Source: Candidatus Tabaqchalia intestinavium
GTDB taxonomy: Bacteria; Bacillota; Clostridia; Oscillospirales; CAJFTT01
DNA: 64,000 bases
Assembly: GCA_904420005.1 (NCBI GenBank)
Contig: CAJFTT010000042.1
Location: 62,001 to 126,000, forward strand
Reading direction: 5' to 3'
Part shown: positions 30,350 through 38,278 of the stretch, piece by piece
How the letters are laid out: each line of letters starts with the position of its first letter
Numbering within the stretch: position 1 is the stretch's first letter
Program-made: the position numbers and the translations under genes
Notes under the pieces: model-generated
What the model was told of the DNA's origin: nothing
What the model saw: only the letters and a program-made list of their open reading frames with translations
Database searches by the model: none

Positions 30350-31681
30350 ACGCTGCGCCAGCGCCTGCTGTTCTTTCACGCTGTGTTTGGGAAGAATACA
30401 TCGCGAGAACCCGAGCCGCGCCGCTTCTGCGATCCGCTGCGAAGTCTGATTCACTGCGCGGACTTCCCCTGCCAGACCGATCTCACCAAAAACGATGGTG
30501 TCTTCCGGGATTGGCGTATCTTTGAAGCCCGAATAAAGCGCGGCGGCGACCGCCAGATCCGTTGCGGGTTCCATCAGCCGCAATCCGCCGACCACGTTGA
30601 CATATACATCACTGTTGCCGAAAAAGTACCCTCCGCGCTTTTCCAGCACAGCAAGAAGCATGGACATACGATTATAATCAAAACCGGTCGCCATACGCCG
30701 CGGCGTTCCAAAGCTGGAAGCCGCAACCAACGCCTGCACTTCTGCCAGAATCGGGCGGCTTCCTTCCAGCGCGCAGGCGACCGCCGTTCCCGACACTCCT
30801 TTCGGCCGTCCGGAGAGCATCATCAGAGACGGGTTCTGCACTTCGATCAGTCCGCTGTCTCCCATCTCAAACACGCCGATTTCATTCGTGGAGCCGTAAC
30901 GGTTTTTTACTGCGCGCAGAATGCGGTAGGATAGGTTGCGATCCCCTTCAAAATACAGTACGCAATCGACGACATGCTCCAGCACTTTCGGGCCGGCGAT
31001 GGATCCTTCTTTGTTGACATGCCCCACGATGAAAACGGGGATACCCAGCTGTTTGGCAACCCGCATGACGGCGAGAGTCGATTCGCGCACCTGCGTGACG
31101 CTGCCGGGATAGGAGCTGATCGACGAAATCTGCATGGTTTGAATCGAATCGATAATGAGCAGCTGCGGCAGTTGGTCCTGGACTGTGGCGACGATCGTGT
31201 CCACATCTGTTTCGGTGAGAATAAACAGCTTGTCCGTGTCCACGTGCAGCCGCCCTGCTCGCAGCTTGATCTGCGCGGCGGATTCCTCTCCGGATACATA
31301 AAGAATCTTTCCGCTCTGTCCCATGAACTGACAAATCTGCAGCAGAATCGTGGATTTTCCAATGCCGGGGTCACCGCCGATCAAGACGATCGAACCCTTG
31401 ACAAGTCCGCCGCCCAGCACGCGATTGAGTTCCCCGAGCCCTGTGGTGTAACGGATATCCGAATCCACATCGATTTCCTGCACCGTCTGCACCCGCGCAG
31501 GTTTCGCAGAAGATTTCGTACGCAACCCGCCAGTTGCAGCTGCAGACGCCGCAGCGGGTTGCGTCTCCACTTCCTCGATCATGCTGTTCCATGCGCCGCA
31601 GCTCGGGCAACGCCCGTAAGGCCGCACCGAAACAGCGCCGCATTCGGAACAGACATAATTTACTTTCAATTTCCCCGCCAA
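30287..31681 (-). CDS. radA: DNA repair protein RadA
   Basis: C4 zinc finger YVCSECGAVSVRPYGRCPSCGAWNSM, GDPGIGKSTILLQ, KNRYGSTNEIGVFEM. Confidence 0.97.
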   Translation of the reverse strand: MAGKLKVNYVCSECGAVSVRPYGRCPSCGAWNSMIEEVETQPAAASAAATGGLRTKSSAKPARVQTVQEIDVDSDIRYTTGLGELNRVLGGGLVKGSIVLIGGDPGIGKSTILLQICQFMGQSGKILYVSGEESAAQIKLRAGRLHVDTDKLFILTETDVDTIVATVQDQLPQLLIIDSIQTMQISSISSYPGSVTQVRESTLAVMRVAKQLGIPVFIVGHVNKEGSIAGPKVLEHVVDCVLYFEGDRNLSYRILRAVKNRYGSTNEIGVFEMGDSGLIEVQNPSLMMLSGRPKGVSGTAVACALEGSRPILAEVQALVAASSFGTPRRMATGFDYNRMSMLLAVLEKRGGYFFGNSDVYVNVVGGLRLMEPATDLAVAAALYSGFKDTPIPEDTIVFGEIGLAGEVRAVNQTSQRIAEAARLGFSRCILPKHSVKEQQALAQRLGLRLTGVRSVRELGAAISG

Positions 31682-32376
31682 TTGAATACCCCCGATTCCA
31701 TCAAGCTATATCCCAGCAGCAGGCAAATCTGTTGCTGGTAAGGCGCCTGCTGCAGTTGCGCTTCCTCCTCCGGATTGGAAAGGAATCCACACTCCACCAG
31801 GACAGCCGGCGACGCAATATTATACATGATAAAAAGGTTGTCTTGCGCTTCTTTGAGTTCTCTGGTATTTTGCGGCTGTAAAAAACTGCGCAAATTCTCC
31901 TGGATCACTTCCGCGAGCAATTTGCTTCCGGTATGATTGGGCGAATAATACAGCATCATACCATGCTGCGATGCTTGAGAATATTGATTTTGGTGGATAC
32001 TGAGAAACACGGAATTGGGATGTTCCGTCGCCAATTTGAGGCGATTATGCAGATCAGAAGTTTTCATCTGCCGGATGGTGGTTGCCTCCGGGTCGTGAAT
32101 GGAGATATCCGTCTCCCGCGTCATGATGACGTCATACCCCATCAGCAATAAAAAATCCCGCAATGTCAGAGAAATCTGCAAATTGACTTCTTTCTCAATC
32201 GTTCCTGCGCTTCCTACCGCGCCGCCGTCCACGCCGCCGTGTCCCGGATCCACGATCACCAGCGGTTTCCCGGTTTCTTCTACCGTAACGCTGACCGGCC
32301 TGCTGCTTGCACAAGACGCCGCCATCAGCAGCATTCCCATCGTCAGCACCCATGCGATCGCTCGTTTCATGCGCAC
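31666..32376 (-). CDS. cwlD: N-acetylmuramoyl-L-alanine amidase, CwlD-like (germination-specific)
   Basis: VIVDPGHGGVDGGAVGSAGTIEKEVNLQISLTLRDFL, SIHQNQYSQASQHGMMLYYSP, VLVECGFLSNPEEE. Confidence 0.9.
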   Translation of the reverse strand: MRMKRAIAWVLTMGMLLMAASCASSRPVSVTVEETGKPLVIVDPGHGGVDGGAVGSAGTIEKEVNLQISLTLRDFLLLMGYDVIMTRETDISIHDPEATTIRQMKTSDLHNRLKLATEHPNSVFLSIHQNQYSQASQHGMMLYYSPNHTGSKLLAEVIQENLRSFLQPQNTRELKEAQDNLFIMYNIASPAVLVECGFLSNPEEEAQLQQAPYQQQICLLLGYSLMESGVFNWRGN

Positions 32377-32473
32377 ACGCCCCTATTTCCCGATTTGCTC
32401 GAGAATGCAATTGACGCAGCGCGCGGGGAACCCGTGGCCGCGTCAATGTAGCTTATGCGCAGATAGCTTTTCC

Positions 32474-33076
32474 TTATTCCTTTTTGCCGTCTGTTTCATC
32501 GCCCGTTTCATCATCCTTGCGATACATGATGATTTTGCTCAGCAGGCGGTTTTGATATCCCAGCCGATAGGCAAGCGTCGTGACCAGCGGAAGCACGAGA
32601 AACGGCACCACAAGCGCCCATGCCGCGCCCCGTGAGAGCAATCCCTCTGTCAAATAGACCATCGGCAAGCACAAAATTTTGTAAATGCCTTTGGTAACAT
32701 TGAGCGTCTGCGGCAGTGCATAGGCGCTCACCATAACCGACACAGCGCTGAGAATATAGGGAATGATCGCGATCAATCCTGCAAGCGCACCCCTATAGGG
32801 AGAGTAAGTCGTCAGATTCCGGCTGGCCAGTCCGATATCTCGAAAGCCTTTATTCCAGGCAACGCTATAGGTATAGACATACAGGATCAGAAGGCTCATG
32901 CCGGTGAAAACAAACTGCACCAGAAATTCTCCCAATAGCTCGACCAGCAGAAACGTCGCGATCCACAGCAGCAGAGAAAGCAAATTCGCCACCCAGATGC
33001 CGCCGAAAATTTTCAGCCCAAAGCCAGGCAAGGTATCAAGCCAGGCAAGTTTGCCTGGGTTTGTCTGTTTTTGCAT
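32474..33076 (-). CDS. Multi-pass membrane protein of unknown function
   Basis: Start set at 33076 (MQKQTNPGKLAWLDTLPGFGLKIFGGIWVANLLSLLLW); several hydrophobic segments. Confidence 0.7.
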   Translation of the reverse strand: MQKQTNPGKLAWLDTLPGFGLKIFGGIWVANLLSLLLWIATFLLVELLGEFLVQFVFTGMSLLILYVYTYSVAWNKGFRDIGLASRNLTTYSPYRGALAGLIAIIPYILSAVSVMVSAYALPQTLNVTKGIYKILCLPMVYLTEGLLSRGAAWALVVPFLVLPLVTTLAYRLGYQNRLLSKIIMYRKDDETGDETDGKKE

Positions 33077-33165
33077 GATGTAGCCACCCTTCTGCCCGCC
33101 GCTTTCGTCTCCCCTGCGGCAGAGGCACTGTGTCTTTTTGCCCCGGTGTGTGTGGCGTGCCCGTG

Positions 33166-34047
33166 TCACCCCTTGGGCGGATGCTTTTTATCCGGATCGA
33201 TCCGTTCATCCGAAAAAATCCGTTCGTCCTCGTCTTCCTCCAGCGGTTCTCCCGCGGCAGCGGCCGCTTCTTTACGGGCCTCCTCTTTCCGTTTCTGTTC
33301 CGCGTAATAAGGATCGATCATCGTCTTTTTGATAATGGGATACGAATTAAAGACCGCCACAAACCCAACGAAACTGAAATACCACAAAAATAGCAAGGTG
33401 AAAGAAAATAAATTAAATTCCAGCGCGAGCTGACCGCCTTCTGTAATCGCACCATATAGCGGCGTCGCAACAAAAAAGGTGCAGACCGCGATGATCAGCG
33501 TGGTAAGGACATTCTTGGGAAGGCCATAGAACGCGAGAATCGCCGCGTTTTTATAAAGCTGCTTAATGGTCAGATCGAAGGTTACCATCATGATATAAAT
33601 GTAATACTGCATGAAAAGGAAGGCCACGCCGCAGAGAATCGAAAGCATAAGCGGCAGCAACAAGATCCAGTTGCCGGCATACTGCTCATTCATGTAGTTG
33701 TAATAGTAGAACATGATCGCGATCACGATGATGAAAAAAGCTGCGAGATTTAACAGCCCCACGATGATGCCCTGCTTAAGATTTTTCTTGGCTGTGTCAA
33801 TGAAGTCGCCCCAGACAAACGCATGCTGCTCCCTGGAAAAATTGCGCAGAACGTAAGTGAAGCCGGCCGTGGCCGGGCCGATCCCGATCACGGTCAGCAG
33901 AGAAACACAGTAGATTAGATTGAGCACGACAAATTTCCCGAATTTCCGAAAATACAGCTCCCAAAACAAAAAAAACCGATTCTTTTTCGGCTCGTTTTTG
34001 GAAACGCCCGGTCCATCCTTATTGTAGTCAATTTTGAACAGTCCCAT
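33166..34047 (-). CDS. YesL/DUF624-like membrane protein
   Basis: Start at 34047 (MGLFKIDYNKDGPG); FWELYFRKFGKFVVLNLIYCVSLLTVIGIGPATAGFTYVLRNFSRE. Confidence 0.75.
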   Translation of the reverse strand: MGLFKIDYNKDGPGVSKNEPKKNRFFLFWELYFRKFGKFVVLNLIYCVSLLTVIGIGPATAGFTYVLRNFSREQHAFVWGDFIDTAKKNLKQGIIVGLLNLAAFFIIVIAIMFYYYNYMNEQYAGNWILLLPLMLSILCGVAFLFMQYYIYIMMVTFDLTIKQLYKNAAILAFYGLPKNVLTTLIIAVCTFFVATPLYGAITEGGQLALEFNLFSFTLLFLWYFSFVGFVAVFNSYPIIKKTMIDPYYAEQKRKEEARKEAAAAAGEPLEEDEDERIFSDERIDPDKKHPPKG

Positions 34048-34082
34048 GGAACCCTCCCGTTGTGTCACAATATCCCCATCGC

Positions 34083-34994
34083 TCAGATCGCGCGGGGATG
34101 GCATTTGGAATACATGGCTTTATATTTGTTCTTGACGAGCTTTGCGTACATCTGTGTGGAAGAAATGTCCATATGTCCCAGCAGCTCCTGCACCGATTTG
34201 AGATCGGCGCCGTTTTCCAACAGCTGGGCGGCGAATGAATGCCGGATGGTATACGGCGTGATATCTTTTTCAATTCCCGCCTGCTGCGTATACTGCTTGA
34301 CAATTTTCCAGAAGCCCTGCCGGGTCAAGCGCTGGCCATTGAGATTGACAAACAGCGCCTCCTCGACGACGCCCAACGCGCGCCCGCGTTTGATGTATTC
34401 TGCCAGGCACTTGGCCGCCTGCGGATAGATGGGGATCATGCGCTCCCGCGCGGCGTTCCCCTCTCCTGCGCAATGCACCATAGCGATGTCCAGACGGACG
34501 TCAGAAACGTTGAGTGAGATGATCTCCGTCGCCTTCATGCCGGTGGCATAAAGCACCTCCAGAATGGCGCGATCTCTGCAGCCTTTGAAAGTCCGCGGAT
34601 CCGGCTGCTCCAAGATACGTCCGATCTCGCGGTCGGTCAGGATCTCCGGAAGCTTGCCCCTGTGCTGCGGAATAGAGAAGCCCTTCGCAGGGTTGAATTC
34701 TGCCTGCCCCTGGGAAACCAGATACTGATAAAAGCAACGGATGGAAACCAGCGCTCTGGTGATGCTCGCTTCGGACTTGTTCTGCCGCAGCAAATATTCC
34801 ACATAACCGGAAAGGTCCGCCTGCGAGACGGCCTGCACTTCGAGTCCCTGCGCGCACAAATACTCGCAAAAACGCTTCAGATCCCCGTGATAGGAAACAA
34901 GCGTGTTGTTTGACGCCTTCTTACTCTCGCGCATGAACGCGAGGAATTTTTCCACCCAGGCTTCCAATGCAGGCCACCTCCTTTCTTCATGCAT
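34083..34994 (-). CDS. xerD: Site-specific tyrosine recombinase XerD
   Basis: LYATGMKATEIISLNVSDV, HSFAAQLLENGADLKSVQELLGHMDISSTQMYAKLVKNKYKAMYSKCHPRA. Confidence 0.92.
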   Translation of the reverse strand: MHEERRWPALEAWVEKFLAFMRESKKASNNTLVSYHGDLKRFCEYLCAQGLEVQAVSQADLSGYVEYLLRQNKSEASITRALVSIRCFYQYLVSQGQAEFNPAKGFSIPQHRGKLPEILTDREIGRILEQPDPRTFKGCRDRAILEVLYATGMKATEIISLNVSDVRLDIAMVHCAGEGNAARERMIPIYPQAAKCLAEYIKRGRALGVVEEALFVNLNGQRLTRQGFWKIVKQYTQQAGIEKDITPYTIRHSFAAQLLENGADLKSVQELLGHMDISSTQMYAKLVKNKYKAMYSKCHPRAI

Positions 34995-35625
34995 GCAGTT
35001 TCGGGATCAAATACACCACCGACAGCGCATGCAGAAACGATAACGCCGCGGCAACCGCCGCTGTGATCAGACTAAACAAAAGAAATACGCGAAGCGCAGT
35101 GCGTAGCTGCCGCGGATTGACCGGATTAAAAAAGCAGCTGCACAGTGCGCAGGAAAATTGCATAGCGCTTTTGGCCGCAAGAATCAACGCCACCGAGGAC
35201 AACAAAAAATAAGGCAGAAGCACCAATAACGAAACAAGCAGACCGCCCGTACCGAAAGAATGCGAAGAAACCGCCAGCGCCGCGCCCACGCCCAGTCCGC
35301 GCAAAAACAGCAACGCCGGGGAAAGCACCCCCAATAACGAGCCGCCGAGAAACGCCAAGGCGGCATGATAGATCAACAAAGACATAAACGCGGCCGTGAA
35401 CACGGACCGCAAATCGGTGACCCCGCTGAATAGATACGGCGCCGCCGCGGCGTTGACCATACTGGCGACCTGCTCGTCGGAAGAAACTGCCGCCCCGATC
35501 GAAATTCCCAACACCAGCACCCCGCCCAGCGACAGGAAAAAACGATTCCGCCGCAGGAAGGGGACGCAAGACTGTAAAGCAGCGGCGACACGGTTGATCA
35601 GAGGGAATTTCATAGCAACGCCCAC
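34987..35625 (-). CDS. spoIIM: Stage II sporulation protein M-like membrane protein
   Basis: Multi-pass protein with FLGGSLLGVLSPALLFLRGLGVGAALAVSSHSFG; overlaps xerD start. Confidence 0.72.
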   Translation of the reverse strand: MGVAMKFPLINRVAAALQSCVPFLRRNRFFLSLGGVLVLGISIGAAVSSDEQVASMVNAAAAPYLFSGVTDLRSVFTAAFMSLLIYHAALAFLGGSLLGVLSPALLFLRGLGVGAALAVSSHSFGTGGLLVSLLVLLPYFLLSSVALILAAKSAMQFSCALCSCFFNPVNPRQLRTALRVFLLFSLITAAVAAALSFLHALSVVYLIPKLHA

Positions 35626-35673
35626 ACTTTCGTTCGGAATTTATCCTATCCTATGCGAAAGGTGGACAAATTA

Positions 35674-36480
35674 TCACTCTTGTCCGGCCAATTCCTCCGC
35701 GCGCTTGGTGCACGCCTGCATAGCGCGCAGCACCACCTCGTCCAGGTGATCTTTTTCAAAGGAAGAAAGCGCTGCCAGCGTCGTCCCGCCGGGAGACGAT
35801 ACTGCGCGGATCAGCTCCTCCGGCGTTTTGTCTCCTTTGCAGAGCATTTGCGCGCTGCCGAGCATCGTTTGCAGCACGAGCGTCTGCGCCGTCTGCGCAT
35901 CGATTCCCTGCGCGACCGCGCCATCGATAATCAACTTTGCGAAAAGATAAAAATACGCCGGGCTGCTTCCGTTGACAGAAATGATCTTATTCATATCCGC
36001 CTCGGACAAAACCGCCGTTTTCCCCATAGAGGCAAACATCTGCTCCACCTCCGCCAGCTCCTGCGCCGACACAGGCGGCAGGCAGGACAAAGCCGTCGCG
36101 CCGCAGCCAAGCAGCAGCGGCGTATTGGGCATGACCCGCACCACTTTCGTCTGTTCTCCCAAAGATTGCTTGATCGCCGCGATGGAGATCCCCGCCGCGA
36201 TACTGATCACCAGCGCGCCGGTACGACCGACCGGCGCGAGCGCCGGCAACACAGCCGGGAAATTCTGCGGCTTGACCGCTAAAACGATCCAATCGCATTC
36301 TTCGGCGATGCGCGCCGCGTCCGGGACGCCGTGCATTCCCTGCGCGATAAACGGCGCGAGCTTCTCCTGCGCGACATCCGTAATATAAATCTGCGCGGGT
36401 GCATACAACCCGGCTTTCACAATTCCATGCACAATCGCCGTGGCCATATTGCCCGCGCCAATAAATCCAATTTTTCGCAT
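35674..36480 (-). CDS. proC: Pyrroline-5-carboxylate reductase
   Basis: MRKIGFIGAGNMATAIVHGI, VRVMPNTPLLLGCGATAL, SGSSPAYFYLFAKLIIDGAVAQGI-like, SSPGGTTLAALSSFE. Confidence 0.96.
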   Translation of the reverse strand: MRKIGFIGAGNMATAIVHGIVKAGLYAPAQIYITDVAQEKLAPFIAQGMHGVPDAARIAEECDWIVLAVKPQNFPAVLPALAPVGRTGALVISIAAGISIAAIKQSLGEQTKVVRVMPNTPLLLGCGATALSCLPPVSAQELAEVEQMFASMGKTAVLSEADMNKIISVNGSSPAYFYLFAKLIIDGAVAQGIDAQTAQTLVLQTMLGSAQMLCKGDKTPEELIRAVSSPGGTTLAALSSFEKDHLDEVVLRAMQACTKRAEELAGQE

Positions 36481-36603
36481 TCCGCCGACCCTCTCCATCC
36501 ATTCGATGCTTGACATAATTCATGTCTATCTAAGAATAATACAAACGGCGCGTTTTTTCAATGCCAAAACTGCAAAAATCACATTTTTGGCGATTTCCAC
36601 AAA

Positions 36604-36691
36604 ATTATGTTAATCGCGCTCGCTTTGCATAATTAATTATGTAAACTGATTATGTAAATCGTTCTTGATGTGGTATGAAAAGTTATGTTAA
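36604..36691 (+). repeat. Four direct copies of RTTATGTWA (dif right-arm-like)
   Basis: attatgttaa 36604-36613, attatgtaa 36636-36644, attatgtaa 36649-36657, gttatgttaa 36682-36691. Confidence 0.75.
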
Positions 36692-36824
36692 CCCCCAATT
36701 TATTGCGGTATTCCACAATATATGTTTTATCAACGCGACCTGCGCGATATGAACAACGATAGTTTTCGCCTAGATAAACGCCCCTTTTGCGCAGGCCGTT
36801 TTATGCCTATCCCTGTCGAGACAT

Positions 36825-36875
36825 CTTGGCGACTTAGCGTCGTGCCATAAACCGCAGCTTTACGCTTCTCTCGAC
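36825..36875. other. Structured intergenic segment (candidate ncRNA) between proC and the SASP gene
   Basis: GTCGAGA (36825-36831)/TCTCGAC (36869-36875) plus inner ACGC/GCGT-type pairing; CCTGCGC/GCGCAGG complementary copies in the flanks. Confidence 0.3.
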
Positions 36876-36957
36876 TTATCAGCGTCCCCTTCCCCGTCCC
36901 CCGCTTTTATGCGAAGCTGTCGCTGCGCTGCAGCGAGACAGGAGACCTGCGCATAAA

Positions 36958-36983
36958 AAGAAGGCGCATAACTGCGCCTTCTT
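36958..36983 (-). terminator. Terminator of the SASP gene
   Basis: AAGAAGGCGCA-taac-TGCGCCTTCTT followed on - strand by TTTTATG. Confidence 0.85.
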
Positions 36984-37015
36984 GCCGATCAAACGGCGAT
37001 TCCTTTTACAGGAAT

Positions 37016-37204
37016 TTATTTCACGCTGTTCTCGTACTGCTCGATGATCTTCTTGACCATCTGGCCGCCAACAGAACCAGCCTGCTTGGAGGTCAGGTCG
37101 CCATTGTAACCCTGCTTCAGGTTGACGCCGACTTCGTTCGCAGCTTCCATCTTGAAACGGTTGAGCGCTTCACGAGCCTGGGGCACTAAGTTCTTCTTAG
37201 CCAT
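37016..37204 (-). CDS. Alpha/beta-type small acid-soluble spore protein
   Basis: MAKKNLVPQAREALNRFKMEAANEVGVNLKQGYNGDLTSKQAGSVGGQMVKKIIEQYE; canonical SASP signatures. Confidence 0.96.
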   Translation of the reverse strand: MAKKNLVPQAREALNRFKMEAANEVGVNLKQGYNGDLTSKQAGSVGGQMVKKIIEQYENSVK

Positions 37205-37301
37205 AGTTTTTTTACACTCCTTAAATTTGATTGAATGTTTTTCTTTTTTTGCGTTTGCAGTAGTATTGTGTGTGCGTTTGAAAAGATTATGATTGGTAAT
37301 T

Positions 37302-37832
37302 TCAGGAATACTCCTGCTGCAGCCAATCGCCCAGCAGCAGCGCAGCCGTGGCGGCCAAAATCGCTTGGTCCTCGTATTGTCCCGTAAATTGCACTTTGAT
37401 TTCATGCGGCTCCACGACCCGGCCCGACAGTGTGCAAAGTTTCCTCTGCAGGCTTACCAGATACCCGTCTCCGGTCTTTCCTGAAATACTGACCGTTGCT
37501 TTCGAGGACATGCCGCAGGTGACGGCAAAAGCGCTTTCTGGCGGCAGCAGACGAGGTGGGTATTGGCTCTGTTCATCAAGCACATACGCAAAACACGGCG
37601 GAAGCGGCGTGAAAGTATGGATGGCGGAGGAAAGGACGAGAATTTTACCGTCCGCTTTAGCAACATGGTCTGCACAAGCTGCTGCAAGCGCGACGCGGTC
37701 GCTTTCCCCGACGCGCTGGATCTCCGCGCCGGAAAATAACAACGAGCAAATACCAGATCGTTCCGCAAGCTCACGCAGCGCCGCCAGAATCGGTTCATTT
37801 TCCTGTTCCGATAAAATCAAGATTTGATTCAT
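37302..37832 (-). CDS. Conserved hypothetical protein
   Basis: Start MNQILILSEQENEPILAALRELAERSG at 37832; no recognised domain. Confidence 0.6.
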   Translation of the reverse strand: MNQILILSEQENEPILAALRELAERSGICSLLFSGAEIQRVGESDRVALAAACADHVAKADGKILVLSSAIHTFTPLPPCFAYVLDEQSQYPPRLLPPESAFAVTCGMSSKATVSISGKTGDGYLVSLQRKLCTLSGRVVEPHEIKVQFTGQYEDQAILAATAALLLGDWLQQEYS

Positions 37833-38024
37833 CCGCGTTATCCTTCCTTCCGCGCCGAAATGAAAAATCACTTCTTTCGCTTATTATGGCTTTGTTGGTC
37901 TAGGCATATGCAGCGTACAGCGCAGTTACGTGCTGGAATACTTAGAAAGAACGCAAAAAAGGATTGATAATTTTGCCTCTATGTGGTATCTTATGGAGGG
38001 TAATTCCATTTTTCATTTTTTCAC

Positions 38025-38111
38025 GCTGGTGTGGCGGAACTGGCAGACGCCCGGGACTTAAAATCCCGTGAGGGTAACCTCGTACCGGTTCGATCCCGGT
38101 CACCAGCACCA
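38025..38111 (+). tRNA. tRNA-Leu(UAA), CCA encoded
   Basis: GCTGGTG...CACCAGC acceptor, anticodon loop CTTAAAA (TAA), long variable arm, T-arm GGTTCGATCC, 3' ACCA. Confidence 0.97.
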
Positions 38112-38278
38112 TATTGTCTCGTCGAAATGCCCGCTCTACAGAGAGTGGGCATTTCTCTTCCGTCGTTTTTGCTGTTTGTGATTTTTCTGCATATCCACAG
38201 AAGCAGAAATGTATGACACTGCGGAGATGTTTCTGCGCCCTTATACTGAAAACTCTAAGATTGTGGGAGGTGTTGCCT

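Noticed and set aside
26417-35000. Integrative element or prophage implied by two tyrosine recombinases
   Set aside because: Both recombinases look like chromosomal Xer-type proteins; no phage structural, relaxase or att direct-repeat pair was seen, and the intervening genes are mostly core (radA, cwlD).
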